This document shows positions 54,723 through 62,900 of a stretch of DNA of 64,000 bases, one piece after another (the first letter of the stretch is position 1; the number at the start of each line of letters is the position of its first letter). The translations under genes were made by a program, and so were the position numbers. Under the pieces are notes generated by a model. The model was not told the origin of the DNA, made no database searches, and was given only the letters and a program-made list of their open reading frames with translations. The DNA is from Chloroflexota bacterium (GTDB lineage: Bacteria; Chloroflexota; Limnocylindria; Limnocylindrales; CSP1-4), in assembly GCA_015478725.1 (NCBI GenBank), contig JADMIG010000002.1, positions 121,254 to 185,253 of the forward strand, written 5' to 3'.

Positions 54723-55913
54723 GTGAGACCTTCCCGACCGAACCGCTCGTGGGCCGGGCCCCTCCTGCTCATGGCGATCGTCGCCCTGGTGCTGGCCGCC
54801 TGTGCCGTGGCGCCTGGCGCGTCGCCTGCCGCTTCCCTTGCGGCCGGCACCTCGGCCGGGGCGTCCGCGGCGGCGACGGCGACGCCACAGCCGACCCCGC
54901 TCCGGCCGGCCTCGCTCGGCGCGGACCCGTTCAGCCTCCTCGCCTTCGCCTTCACGCCAATCTTCCAGCTGCTCTTCATCATCCTCGTCGCCTTCTACCG
55001 GGTCGTGGGGGACATCGGGATCGCCATCCTCCTCCTCACCATCGTCATCCGCATCCCGCTCATCCCGCTCTTCCGGCGGCAGATCGTCTCGATGCGCTCG
55101 ACCCAGCTGCTCGCGCCCCAGGTCAAGGAGATCCAACGGCGCTACAAGGGCGACCGCCAGAAGATCTTCGAGGAGACCCAGGCCATGTACCGGGCGAGCG
55201 GCGTGAGCCAGTTCTCCGGCTGTCTGCCCATCCTCCTCCAGATGCCGCTCCTGTTCGTCATGTACCAGGTGATCCGCGAGGGCCTGACGAGCTACGACAT
55301 CACGCCGATGCTCTCCATCGCGGGTCAGAGGCTCATCGACATCTCGTGCGCGCCGCTGCACGAGGTCAACGGCGTGATCCAGCCGTGCATCAACACCTCG
55401 ATCGCCTGGCTCGGCGGCCTCGACGCGGGCCGGTCCCACATCGACTTCGCGATCTTCGGCGGCTTCGGGATCAGCTTCATCGCGATCCTGTCCGCCGTCC
55501 TCCAGATCTTCCAGTCGCGGATGACGCTGCCGCCGCTCGACAAGAACAACCCGGATCCGAACGCGCGGATCCAGCGGCAGACGATGCTGTTCCTGCCGCT
55601 CATCTTCATCTTCTATGCGAACATCCTCCCGGCCGGGCTCTACATCTACTACATCGCGAGCACGATCATCTCGATCATCCAGCAGTACCTCATCGTCGGC
55701 TGGGGGTCCACCTTCCCGTTCTTCGGCTGGGACCCCGCCTTCGCCAGGGCCCACACCCCGCGCTTCCCGGTCGCCCCTCCGGCACCGCTGTCATCCACGC
55801 GCGCGGCGGGAGCGCCCGCGCGACCCACCGCCCAGGACCGGGCCGCGAGCGCGGCTTCGACCGTCCGGCCCCATGAACGCGGCCGCCAGGGCCGCCGAGG
55901 GAGACGTCGCTAG
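54723..55913 (+). CDS. yidC: YidC/Oxa1-type membrane insertase
   Basis: A 396-residue insertase with a lipoprotein-type signal: hydrophobic LLLMAIVALVLAACA, with lipobox LAAC near residue 24-27, as in Gram-positive SpoIIIJ/YqjG. An Ala/Thr/Pro linker leads to the Oxa1 core: DIGIAILLLTIVIRIPLIPL near residues 99-118, with the conserved arginine in the first core helix, QLLAPQVKEIQRRYKGDRQK near 129-148, SGCLPILLQMPLLFVMYQVI near 166-185, and a last helix pair near 275-325. The C-terminal tail is basic. GTG 54723 is chosen because it keeps the signal peptide. jag follows at once. Confidence 0.94.
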   Translation: MRPSRPNRSWAGPLLLMAIVALVLAACAVAPGASPAASLAAGTSAGASAAATATPQPTPLRPASLGADPFSLLAFAFTPIFQLLFIILVAFYRVVGDIGIAILLLTIVIRIPLIPLFRRQIVSMRSTQLLAPQVKEIQRRYKGDRQKIFEETQAMYRASGVSQFSGCLPILLQMPLLFVMYQVIREGLTSYDITPMLSIAGQRLIDISCAPLHEVNGVIQPCINTSIAWLGGLDAGRSHIDFAIFGGFGISFIAILSAVLQIFQSRMTLPPLDKNNPDPNARIQRQTMLFLPLIFIFYANILPAGLYIYYIASTIISIIQQYLIVGWGSTFPFFGWDPAFARAHTPRFPVAPPAPLSSTRAAGAPARPTAQDRAASAASTVRPHERGRQGRRGRRR

Positions 55914-57062
55914 ATGAGTGCGTACAGGGAGTTCACCGGCAAGTCCGTCGAAGAGGCGCTCCGCACCGCCCGCGAGGAGTTCGGAGCGGGGCTCGAGGAT
56001 CTCGACTTCGAAATCCTCACCCCGGGGAGCCGCGGTGTCCTCGGTATGGGCGCCGAGCCGGCGCGGATCGTGGCGGCTCCTCGTTCCGAGCTCGGCGGAG
56101 CGGCCCCGAAGCGGGAGGCGGCCGCCGCACGACCACTGCCGGCGCCGGTCCGAGACGATCGGCCGGCGTTCGGCGAGCGCGATCGCGCCCCGCGGCGCGA
56201 CGACCGCGGGGGACCCGGCGAACGCGATCGTGGCCCGCGGCGCGACGACCGCGATCACGCACCGCGCCGGCCGGACGATCGTGGACCGCGCCCGGAGCGG
56301 GTCGAACAGACCGCGCCTGCCGAGCGGACAGTGCCCGGCGAGCGGACCGCGTCCACCCCTGCCCCGGCGACCGTGCCGGCAGCCGTGGAGGCCGAACCGG
56401 CGCGAGCTGTGCGCCCGCTGCCGGCGGACCGCGATCGGGGCCCGCGGCGGGATGAGCGGGGTGGCGCTCGCCGACCGGCGGAGCGCGATCGTGGCCCGCA
56501 GTCGTCCGAGGTGAGCGCATCGGAGGCGGCGGAGGTCTCCGCGGCCCGCGGCTCGCTCGCCGCCGAGCGCGCGGACCTCGAGGCGTCCGAAGCGTCGCCC
56601 GAGTCGCTCGCCGCCGGAAAGGCGATTCTCGAGGAGCTCATGCGGCTCATGGACCTCGACGTCCGGGTGGAAGTCGAGACGGGCGACACGAGCCGACTCA
56701 ACGTCGTCGGTGAAGGCGACGCGAAGGAGGCGCTCGGGGCCCTCATCGGTCGCAAGGGCGAGCGGCTCTCGGCCCTCCAGCACCTTGTCAACCTCATGCT
56801 CAGCCGCAAGATGGGCGACTGGACCCGGGTCCTCGTGGATGTCGAGGACTACCGGGGACGCCGAGAGCGTCAGCTCCGCGATCTCGCCCTCCGGGCGGCC
56901 GAGCACGTCGCGACGACGGGGAAGATGCTCCAGCTCGAGACGATGCCCGCGCTCGAACGCCGCTGGGTCCACATCGCCCTTCGTGATCACCCGACCGTCG
57001 CGACGCAATCGATCGGTGAGGAGCCGAACCGTCGGATCGTCGTCCTGCCTCGGGGCGGCTGA
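55914..57062 (+). CDS. jag: Jag/KhpB RNA-binding protein with a long Arg/Asp-rich linker
   Basis: A 382-residue protein with the three Jag parts: Jag_N (EFTGKSVEEALRTAREEFGA near residues 6-25), a KH domain (GDAKEALGALIGRKGERLSA near 267-286) and an R3H domain (LERRWVHIALRDHPTVATQS near 346-365). Between Jag_N and KH is an unusual linker of about 170 residues with repeated RDRGPRRDDR/RDRAPRRDDR units, likely disordered and RNA-interacting. Jag/KhpB binds RNA and influences cell division or translation in Firmicutes. It follows yidC with no gap. Confidence 0.92.
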   Translation: MSAYREFTGKSVEEALRTAREEFGAGLEDLDFEILTPGSRGVLGMGAEPARIVAAPRSELGGAAPKREAAAARPLPAPVRDDRPAFGERDRAPRRDDRGGPGERDRGPRRDDRDHAPRRPDDRGPRPERVEQTAPAERTVPGERTASTPAPATVPAAVEAEPARAVRPLPADRDRGPRRDERGGARRPAERDRGPQSSEVSASEAAEVSAARGSLAAERADLEASEASPESLAAGKAILEELMRLMDLDVRVEVETGDTSRLNVVGEGDAKEALGALIGRKGERLSALQHLVNLMLSRKMGDWTRVLVDVEDYRGRRERQLRDLALRAAEHVATTGKMLQLETMPALERRWVHIALRDHPTVATQSIGEEPNRRIVVLPRGG

Positions 57063-57117
57063 GGCCGTCCTCTCGCGCCACCGCGAACGAAACGTCGGTC
57101 GCGGCTCGCGCGTCCCA

Positions 57118-57143
57118 CCCGTGCGCCCGGGCGGGCGCACGGG
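57118..57143 (+). terminator. Strong hairpin after jag
   Basis: CCCGTGCGCCC and GGGCGCACGGG pair perfectly over 11 bases with a GGGC loop. It lies 55 bases after the jag stop. There is no T tract, but the stem is the strongest in the region and probably ends the rpmH-jag operon. It ends 11 bases before the next -10. Confidence 0.6.
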
Positions 57144-57153
57144 ACCGCCCTGC

Positions 57154-57159
57154 TAGGAT
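57154..57159 (+). promoter_or_regulatory. Candidate extended -10 of the VanW gene
   Basis: TGC-TAGGAT, an extended -10, ends 12 bases before ATG 57172. The transcript would have at most a few leader bases. No Shine-Dalgarno is seen. Confidence 0.4.
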
Positions 57160-57171
57160 GGCACCGATGCC

Positions 57172-59016
57172 ATGACGACGATCGACACCGCGCCATCCGC
57201 CACGGCAACGGCGGCGCGGCGCGTGCCCCGCGTCCGTGCGGTCCTCGTGGCCTTCGGCGCCGGAGTTGTCCTCGCAGCGCTCCTCGCAGCGGCCGGGCTC
57301 TACGCCTACGATCGCGCCTATCTCGGTCGGGTCCTTCCCGGCGTTCGGGTCGGCGGCGTCGACCTCTCCGGCCTCGATCGGACCGCCGCGGCGAGGCGCC
57401 TGGATGAGGCGTTCGCGGCGATGGGCAACGGCACCGTCACGCTCTCGGGCGGCACGGCGAGCGAGACGCTCTCCTACGCCGAGCTCGGGCGACGAGTGGA
57501 TGTCGCGGGCCTCCTCGAGCGGGGATTCGCGGTCGGTCGGAGCGGATCGATCCTCGACCGCGCGCTCGACGACGTTCGGACCGCCGTCAGCGGCGCGGAC
57601 ATCGCCCCGGCCGTCACGGTGGACGTCGGAGCGATCGAGCGTGATGTCGCGGCGGTGGCCGGGCGCGAGGACCGCCCGGCGGTCGATGCGAGCGCCGTCC
57701 CGGCGTCGGCCGGCTTCACGACCACGCCCGCGGTCGCGGGAAGCGCGGTCGATCGAGCCGCGGCGGTCGCCGCGATCGAGGCGGCGCTCGTCGATCCCAA
57801 GGCTCCGCCCGACGTTCACGTCGCGCTCACGATGACCACCGTGTCGCCTGCGGTCACGGACGACGCGGCGAACACTGCCCGTGCGCAGGCCGCCGCGATG
57901 GCCCAGGATCTCGTCGTCGCGGCGGGTTCGGAGACCTGGACGCTGAGCGGGGACACGATCCGGACGTGGATCCGGTTCGCGGGCACGGCCGGGAGTTACG
58001 GACCGATCGTCGACATGCCGGACCTGACGACCGCCCTCGGCCCGTTCGCGACCCGGATCGCCCGGACCCCGAAGGATGCCGCGTTCCTCGTGGGCAAGGG
58101 CGGTCTCGTGGTCGGCGTGACGGCGGCCGTGGTGGGACGGAGGCTCGATGTGAACGGGACCGCTGCGGCGGTGGCGGCGGCACTCGCGGGTCGGGCCGCC
58201 GGGACCCTCCCGCCCAGTGAGACCGTGGCGGCCGCGCTCAGCCTCAGCCAGCCGAAGCTCTCGACGGCGACGGCCGCACAGTCGGCGCCACTCATGAAGC
58301 AGATCTCGACCTGGACGACGTACTACATCCCCGGGGCGCACAACGGGAACAGCGCGAACATCACGATCCCGGCCCTCGCGATCTCCGGCACCGTCGTCGC
58401 GCCCCGCGAGTGGTTCAGCTTCTGGAAGTCCGTCGGCGACGTCACCCTCGCCAAGGGCTATACCCTCGGCGGTGCGATCATCGACGGAAAGTCCGTCGAG
58501 GGAAAGACCATCGGCGGCGGTATCTGCAGCACGTCGACGACGCTGTTCAACGCCGCGCTGCGGGCCGGATTCGAGATGGGGGCGCGCGAGAACCACTACT
58601 ACTACATCAGCCGGTATCCCGTCGGCCTCGACGCGACCGTCTTCATCAACGACGCGGGCGTCGCCCAGGACATGACCTGGCGGAACGACACTCCGTACCC
58701 GGTGCTCATCAAGGCGTCCACTCGACCGGGGGTCGTCACGTTCGTGCTGTACAGCGTCCCGACCGGCCGTCAGGTGACGTTCACCCAGCCGATCATCAAG
58801 AACTATCAGCCGAGCACGACGATCACCCAGGAGACGACCTCGCTGCCGCCCGGCCAGCGTGAGCAGGTCGAGTACGAAGCGGCCGGCTTCGACGCGTGGG
58901 TGACCCGCACCGTCCGCGACGCCTCCGGCGCCGTCGTCCACGACGACACGTTCCAGTCCCACTATGCGAGGGTCGTCGGACTCATCCTCGTCGGGGCGGC
59001 GAAACCGCCGGCCTGA
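57172..59016 (+). CDS. VanW-family exported protein with peptidoglycan-binding-like domains
   Basis: A 614-residue protein with an N-terminal membrane anchor (VLVAFGAGVVLAALLAAAGL, residues about 24-43). It is followed by two PG_binding_4-like repeats (LPGVRVGGVDLSGLDRTAAA near 53-72, and a second near 255-330). The VanW domain spans about 375-540: NITIPALAISGTVVAPREWF, LGGAIIDGKSVEGKTIGGGI, CSTSTTLFNAALRAGFEMGA and RENHYYYISRYPVGLDAT are all typical. The function of VanW domains is not established; they are linked to cell-wall metabolism in Gram-positive and related bacteria. The last part (TSLPPGQREQVEYEAAGF) resembles a G5-like segment. Confidence 0.87.
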   Translation: MTTIDTAPSATATAARRVPRVRAVLVAFGAGVVLAALLAAAGLYAYDRAYLGRVLPGVRVGGVDLSGLDRTAAARRLDEAFAAMGNGTVTLSGGTASETLSYAELGRRVDVAGLLERGFAVGRSGSILDRALDDVRTAVSGADIAPAVTVDVGAIERDVAAVAGREDRPAVDASAVPASAGFTTTPAVAGSAVDRAAAVAAIEAALVDPKAPPDVHVALTMTTVSPAVTDDAANTARAQAAAMAQDLVVAAGSETWTLSGDTIRTWIRFAGTAGSYGPIVDMPDLTTALGPFATRIARTPKDAAFLVGKGGLVVGVTAAVVGRRLDVNGTAAAVAAALAGRAAGTLPPSETVAAALSLSQPKLSTATAAQSAPLMKQISTWTTYYIPGAHNGNSANITIPALAISGTVVAPREWFSFWKSVGDVTLAKGYTLGGAIIDGKSVEGKTIGGGICSTSTTLFNAALRAGFEMGARENHYYYISRYPVGLDATVFINDAGVAQDMTWRNDTPYPVLIKASTRPGVVTFVLYSVPTGRQVTFTQPIIKNYQPSTTITQETTSLPPGQREQVEYEAAGFDAWVTRTVRDASGAVVHDDTFQSHYARVVGLILVGAAKPPA

Positions 59017-59127
59017 TCGGCGCTCGGAGCAGCCTACGGCCGGGCTGGCCTGATGGATGGCGCCCACCCCCGACGCATGCTCGGCCGTGACCGAACGACC
59101 GGTCCGGACCGCGAAAGGAAGCGTCCC

Positions 59128-59844
59128 GTGCGCCCCATTCGACCCATCACCCTTCCCGCTCTTGGGATCCTCGCCGCACTCGCCGTCGGCGCCTGCGCCG
59201 GAAGCGCGCAGCAGGCGCCCACCTGGACCTTCCCGCCGGTCGCCTCCGCGGCACCCGCTTCCGCCGCACCCGCCGCTGGAGCCGGCCGGACGACCCTCGC
59301 GGCCCCGGCCACAGCTCCGAACGCGGCGCTCGCCGCTGCGGGCGGCGGATCGGGGATCGTCACCCGGCTCGACCTGACGATCGTCACCGGCGACATGATC
59401 GCTCACACCGAGTTCCCGGCCTACGACCGTCCAGCTTCACCCTCCCGGCGAACTCGACGGTCGTGTCAAGGGACGATCACGAACTTCGACAACGCGACGC
59501 CGCTCCCGAGGGGTGCCGAGAGCTATGCGAAGGTCAGCGGGACCGTCGGCGGCACGATGACGTCGACGCCGATCAGGTCCGCCTATCCGAACGGTTCGGC
59601 CGGCACGACGCGGACCCTTGCCTCGCTCGATCCGGCGATGGTCTCGCACACGTTCACGATCGCCGCGCTCGGAATCAACGTGCCGATCCCGGCGATGTCG
59701 CGCACGACGTTCACGATCCACACCGGGGCGCCCGGCACGTACGCCTGGCGGTGCATGGATCCGTGCGGCGCCGGGGCGACCGGTTGGGGCACCGCGATGG
59801 CGGCGAAGATGGGCTTCATGGAGGGGACCCTCACGGTCGTCTGA
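59128..59844 (+). CDS. Cupredoxin-like lipoprotein with an internal out-of-frame segment
   Basis: A 238-residue exported protein. Signal: ALGILAALAVGACAGSA with lipobox VGAC, then a Pro/Ala linker and a cupredoxin-like domain from about residue 90: DLTIVTGDMIAHTEFPA, GTITNFDNATPLPRGAE, SHTFTIAALGINVPIPAM, FTIHTGAPGTYAWRCMDPCG. Between 59430 and 59472 the annotated frame reads PASPSRRTRRSCQ, which is unlike the family. The +2 frame of the same bases reads SSFTLPANSTVVSR, which fits a cupredoxin strand. Two compensating indels are therefore likely. The C-terminal copper ligands are unclear. GTG 59128 has AAAGGA upstream and keeps the signal peptide. Confidence 0.7.
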   Translation: MRPIRPITLPALGILAALAVGACAGSAQQAPTWTFPPVASAAPASAAPAAGAGRTTLAAPATAPNAALAAAGGGSGIVTRLDLTIVTGDMIAHTEFPAYDRPASPSRRTRRSCQGTITNFDNATPLPRGAESYAKVSGTVGGTMTSTPIRSAYPNGSAGTTRTLASLDPAMVSHTFTIAALGINVPIPAMSRTTFTIHTGAPGTYAWRCMDPCGAGATGWGTAMAAKMGFMEGTLTVV

Positions 59845-59924
59845 GCCGGAGCCGGAGCCGGAGCCGGGCGCGGGCCTGGATCGCTGCGTGGCGGCCCGAT
59901 CGACGGCCGCCCGGTCGGGCCTCC

Positions 59925-59930
59925 TATGAT
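59925..59930 (+). promoter_or_regulatory. Candidate -10 of the malic enzyme gene
   Basis: TATGAT ends 6 bases before the ATG at 59937, with no room for a Shine-Dalgarno. It fits the leaderless pattern well. Confidence 0.45.
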
Positions 59931-59936
59931 TCGGCC

Positions 59937-61682
59937 ATGCGCGCGCTCCCCGCACCATTCGATCGCATCGCGGCCGGCCTTCCGGCGACGATCCGCGAAC
60001 GTGGCGGCTCCCTCCTCGGCCAGCGACTCCTCACCAAGGATCTCGCGTTCCCGCCGGACGAGCGTGCCGCCCTCGGGCTCCAGGGCCTCCTTCCCGCCAG
60101 CGTCCTGACGATCGACGATCAGCTCGAGCTCGCGCTCGAGCACATCCGGCGGAAGGACGACGCGCTCGAGCAGTACATCGGTTTGGCGGCGCTCCAGGAT
60201 CGGAATGCGACGCTGTACTACCGCCTCATCGCTGAACATCTCGAGGAGTTCCTCCCGGTCGTCTACACCCCGACGGTGGGTCGGGCGTGCCAGGAGTACA
60301 GCCACATCGTTCGTCGGACCCGCGGGGTCTGGATCACCCCGGCCGATGTCGACCGGATCCCCGAGCTCCTCCGGAACAGCCCGTACGAGGACACCCGCCT
60401 CATCGTCGTGACGGACAACGAGCGCATCCTCGGTCTCGGCGACCAGGGGGCGGGAGGCATGGCGATCCCGATCGGCAAGCTGGCCCTCTACACGGGGGCC
60501 GGCGGCATCCATCCGGCGCTCACGCTCCCGGTCTCGCTCGATGTCGGGACGGACAACGAGGGCCTGCTCGACGATCCGCTCTACGTGGGCCACCGCGCCC
60601 GGCGGCTGCGGGGCCCGGCGTACGACACACTCGTCGAAGCGTTCGTCGCGGCGGTCGATCGGGAGCTTCCCGGCTGCGTCATCCAGTGGGAGGATTTCAA
60701 GCAGGCGAACGCACTGAGGATCCTCGATCGATATCGAGACCGGGTGCCGAGCTTCAACGACGACATCCAGGGGACCGCCGCGGTGGTCGTCGGCGGCCTC
60801 CTCGCCGCGATGCGGCAGCGGGGCACGCGCCTCGCCGACGAGCGGATCCTCATCGTGGGGGCGGGCGCGGCCGGGATCGGGATCGCCCGTCTCATCGGGC
60901 TGGCGGTCCAGGAACCCGCCGGAAGCGGCGGCGATTCAATCAGTGGTCACCATCCCGGACCCGGGATCGTCGCCCTCGTCGACTCGCAGGGCCTGGTCCA
61001 CGATGGGCGAGCGGACCTCGATCCGACGAAGCGTCCCTTCGCCGTGCCGGCGGCGATCGCGGCGGACCGCGGGACCGGCGTTCCGCCTGGCCTCCTCGCG
61101 TCGATCCGGGCGATCCGGCCGACCGTCCTGATCGGTGCGACCGGCGTGGCGGGCACCTTCGACGAGGCAGCCGTCCGGACGCTCGACGAGCTCGCCGAAC
61201 GGCCGATCGTCCTGCCGCTCTCGAACCCGACATCCGCCTCGGAGGCGACCCCGGCCGACGTCCTGCGCTGGACGGACGGTCGTGCCCTCGTCGCGACCGG
61301 CTCGCCGTTCGCGCCGGTCGAGGCCGCCGGAGGCCCTCGGATCATCGGGCAGGCGAACAACGTGTTCATCTTCCCGGGTGTCGGCCTGGGGGCGGTGGCC
61401 GCCGAGGCCCGCGTCGTCACGGACCGCATGTTCCTCGCCGCCGCGGCGGCGCTCGCCGGTCACGTGACCGCCGATCGTTTCGCCGGGGGCACGCTCTACC
61501 CGCCCATCGGTCAGCTGCGGGCGGTCGCCCGGTCCGTCGCCATCGCCGTCGCCGGCGAGGCCGTCGCGGCAGGGGCCGCCGGCCTTCCGGACCACGCGGA
61601 CATCGAGGCGGTGGTGGACAGCGCCATCTGGTGGCCGGCCTACGCCCCGTACGTGGCGGGCGGCGGCGGAGGACAGGGATGA
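59937..61682 (+). CDS. NAD-dependent malic enzyme
   Basis: A 581-residue malic enzyme of the large (SfcA/ME2) type, which decarboxylates malate to pyruvate with NAD(P)+. Motifs: FLPVVYTPTVGRACQEYSHI near residues 103-122, LIVVTDNERILGLGDQGAGG near 156-175, the metal-binding IQWEDFKQANALRILDRYRD near 247-266, FNDDIQGTAAVVVGGLLAAM near 272-291, and the nucleotide site RILIVGAGAAGIGIARLI near 303-320. LSNPTSASEATPADVLRWTD and NNVFIFPGVGLGAVA complete the pattern. It could feed pyruvate and NADH to central metabolism. It is monocistronic and convergent with tmRNA. Confidence 0.94.
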   Translation: MRALPAPFDRIAAGLPATIRERGGSLLGQRLLTKDLAFPPDERAALGLQGLLPASVLTIDDQLELALEHIRRKDDALEQYIGLAALQDRNATLYYRLIAEHLEEFLPVVYTPTVGRACQEYSHIVRRTRGVWITPADVDRIPELLRNSPYEDTRLIVVTDNERILGLGDQGAGGMAIPIGKLALYTGAGGIHPALTLPVSLDVGTDNEGLLDDPLYVGHRARRLRGPAYDTLVEAFVAAVDRELPGCVIQWEDFKQANALRILDRYRDRVPSFNDDIQGTAAVVVGGLLAAMRQRGTRLADERILIVGAGAAGIGIARLIGLAVQEPAGSGGDSISGHHPGPGIVALVDSQGLVHDGRADLDPTKRPFAVPAAIAADRGTGVPPGLLASIRAIRPTVLIGATGVAGTFDEAAVRTLDELAERPIVLPLSNPTSASEATPADVLRWTDGRALVATGSPFAPVEAAGGPRIIGQANNVFIFPGVGLGAVAAEARVVTDRMFLAAAAALAGHVTADRFAGGTLYPPIGQLRAVARSVAIAVAGEAVAAGAAGLPDHADIEAVVDSAIWWPAYAPYVAGGGGGQG

Positions 61683-61716
61683 TCGGGGTGCAGAGCGACG
61701 GTCCGCGGAGGCGGAG

Positions 61717-62089
61717 TGGTGGAGATGGGGGAGAGTCGAACTCCCCGTCCAGAACCCTTCGCCAGGATCCACTACGAGCGTGTCCGATGGTTTGTCGTCG
61801 AACGGTCGGACGCCCATCGGCAGGCTGCCGGCCGCTCCAGTCGCGTCTCCCTAGATCGGGCTTGGTCCGTCGCTACGCGACGCTGACGCCGGACGCATCC
61901 CCGCTGAATGACGCTTCCACAGCCCACGGGGAGGAGGCTGCTTCCACGCTCACCTTACTGCCTAAGCAGCGAGGGCGAGAGCAGGCTGGCGGTTGCCAGT
62001 TACTTCGTTTTGCCGCCTTTTAACGAGGCCCGACGGCACCTCGGCTCGCGTTTCCTGGTATCCGGATCCTGTCGAAACCACGCATCCCC
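61717..62089 (-). ncRNA. ssrA: Transfer-messenger RNA (tmRNA), one-piece
   Basis: A 373-base tmRNA on the minus strand. The 5' end GGGGATGCGTGGTTTCGACA and the 3' end GTTCGACTCTCCCCATCTCC followed by ACCA form the tRNA-like domain; GGGGATG pairs with CATCTCC in the acceptor stem, and CCA is encoded. The tag frame ends GCTCTCGCCCTCGCTGCTTAG, giving ...RQPALALAA, preceded by NEVTGN in the same frame; the resume codon cannot be fixed by eye. Together with SmpB it rescues stalled ribosomes. A TAGGCT -10 lies about 30 bases upstream. The gene is convergent with the malic enzyme. Confidence 0.95.
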
Positions 62090-62118
62090 ACAGGCCGAAC
62101 CCTGCGTTCGGATGGCGG

Positions 62119-62148
62119 AGCCTAGCACCGGATCAGGTCTCCTGTCGA
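62119..62148 (-). promoter_or_regulatory. Candidate promoter of tmRNA
   Basis: On the minus strand TCGACA and TAGGCT are 18 bases apart; the -10 is preceded by TGC, making it extended. Transcription would begin about 20 bases before the mature tmRNA 5' end, which is normally made by RNase P. Confidence 0.45.
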
Positions 62149-62263
62149 CCGCCGGGCGGCGGTCCCGCGCCGCAGCCCTCCGCGATGCTCGCTGCATCGA
62201 TCTCGCCCCTGCCCTCGATATCCGCCAGGAGCCGCGAGTGTCCCTCGGGCTATTCCCGACCGC

Positions 62264-62269
62264 TACGAT
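62264..62269 (+). promoter_or_regulatory. Candidate -10 of the urease operon
   Basis: TACGAT ends 7 bases before ATG 62277. There is no Shine-Dalgarno. An in-frame ATG at 62268 would fall inside this hexamer, so 62277 is preferred. Confidence 0.35.
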
Positions 62270-62276
62270 GGCGGCC

Positions 62277-62900
62277 ATGCGCCTGACCGCCTGGGAAGAG
62301 GAGCGCCTCCTCATCTTCGCCGCCGCCGAGCTCGCTCGACGCCACCGCGCGGCGGGCCTCGCGCTCAACCACCCGGAGGCGGTCGCGCTCATCTGCGAGG
62401 CGATGCTCGAGGCGGCCCGGTCCGGCGCGAGCTACGAGGAGGTCGAGGCGGCTGGTCGCGCCGCAGTCGGCCCCCGAGACGTCATGGATGGAGTCCGTTC
62501 GCTGGTGGACGAGGTTCGCCTCGAGGTGCTCATCGGCGACGGGACGCGCCTCGTCGTCCTCGTCGACCCGCTCGGCGGCGGAGCTGACACGCTGCGACCG
62601 GGCGAGATACTGACTTCCCCGCTGTCTCCACCCGAGATGGAACGGGATCGCCGGTCCCTGGGCGTCCGCAACGGCTCCCGCCGAGTCGTCCGCGTGAGCT
62701 CCCACTATCCCTTCGAACGGACGAATCCCCGCCTCGAGTTCGACCGCGACGCCGCGACCGGATTCCGCCTCGACATCCCGGCCGGGGCGAGCATTCGCTG
62801 GGCGCCGGGCGAGACGCGTGAGGTCGAGCTCATCCGGTATGGCGGCCGGATCGGGCGGCCGGCGACCGCAGACGTCACAGATGACCCGGCCGGCAGATGA
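62277..62900 (+). CDS. Urease gamma-beta fusion (UreAB)
   Basis: A 207-residue fusion of the two small urease subunits. Residues 1-100 are gamma: RLTAWEEERLLIFAAAELAR near 2-21, LNHPEAVALICEAMLEAARS and VRLEVLIGDGTRLVVLVDPL. Residues about 108-190 are beta: PGEILTSP, VRNGSRRVVRVSSHYPFERT, FDRDAATGFRLDIPAGASIR and RWAPGETREVELIRYGG. Similar fusions occur in Helicobacter and some actinobacteria. It makes up the structural part of the urea-hydrolysing complex with the next gene, which it overlaps by 4 bases. Nickel-loading genes are not in the window. Confidence 0.92.
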   Translation: MRLTAWEEERLLIFAAAELARRHRAAGLALNHPEAVALICEAMLEAARSGASYEEVEAAGRAAVGPRDVMDGVRSLVDEVRLEVLIGDGTRLVVLVDPLGGGADTLRPGEILTSPLSPPEMERDRRSLGVRNGSRRVVRVSSHYPFERTNPRLEFDRDAATGFRLDIPAGASIRWAPGETREVELIRYGGRIGRPATADVTDDPAGR

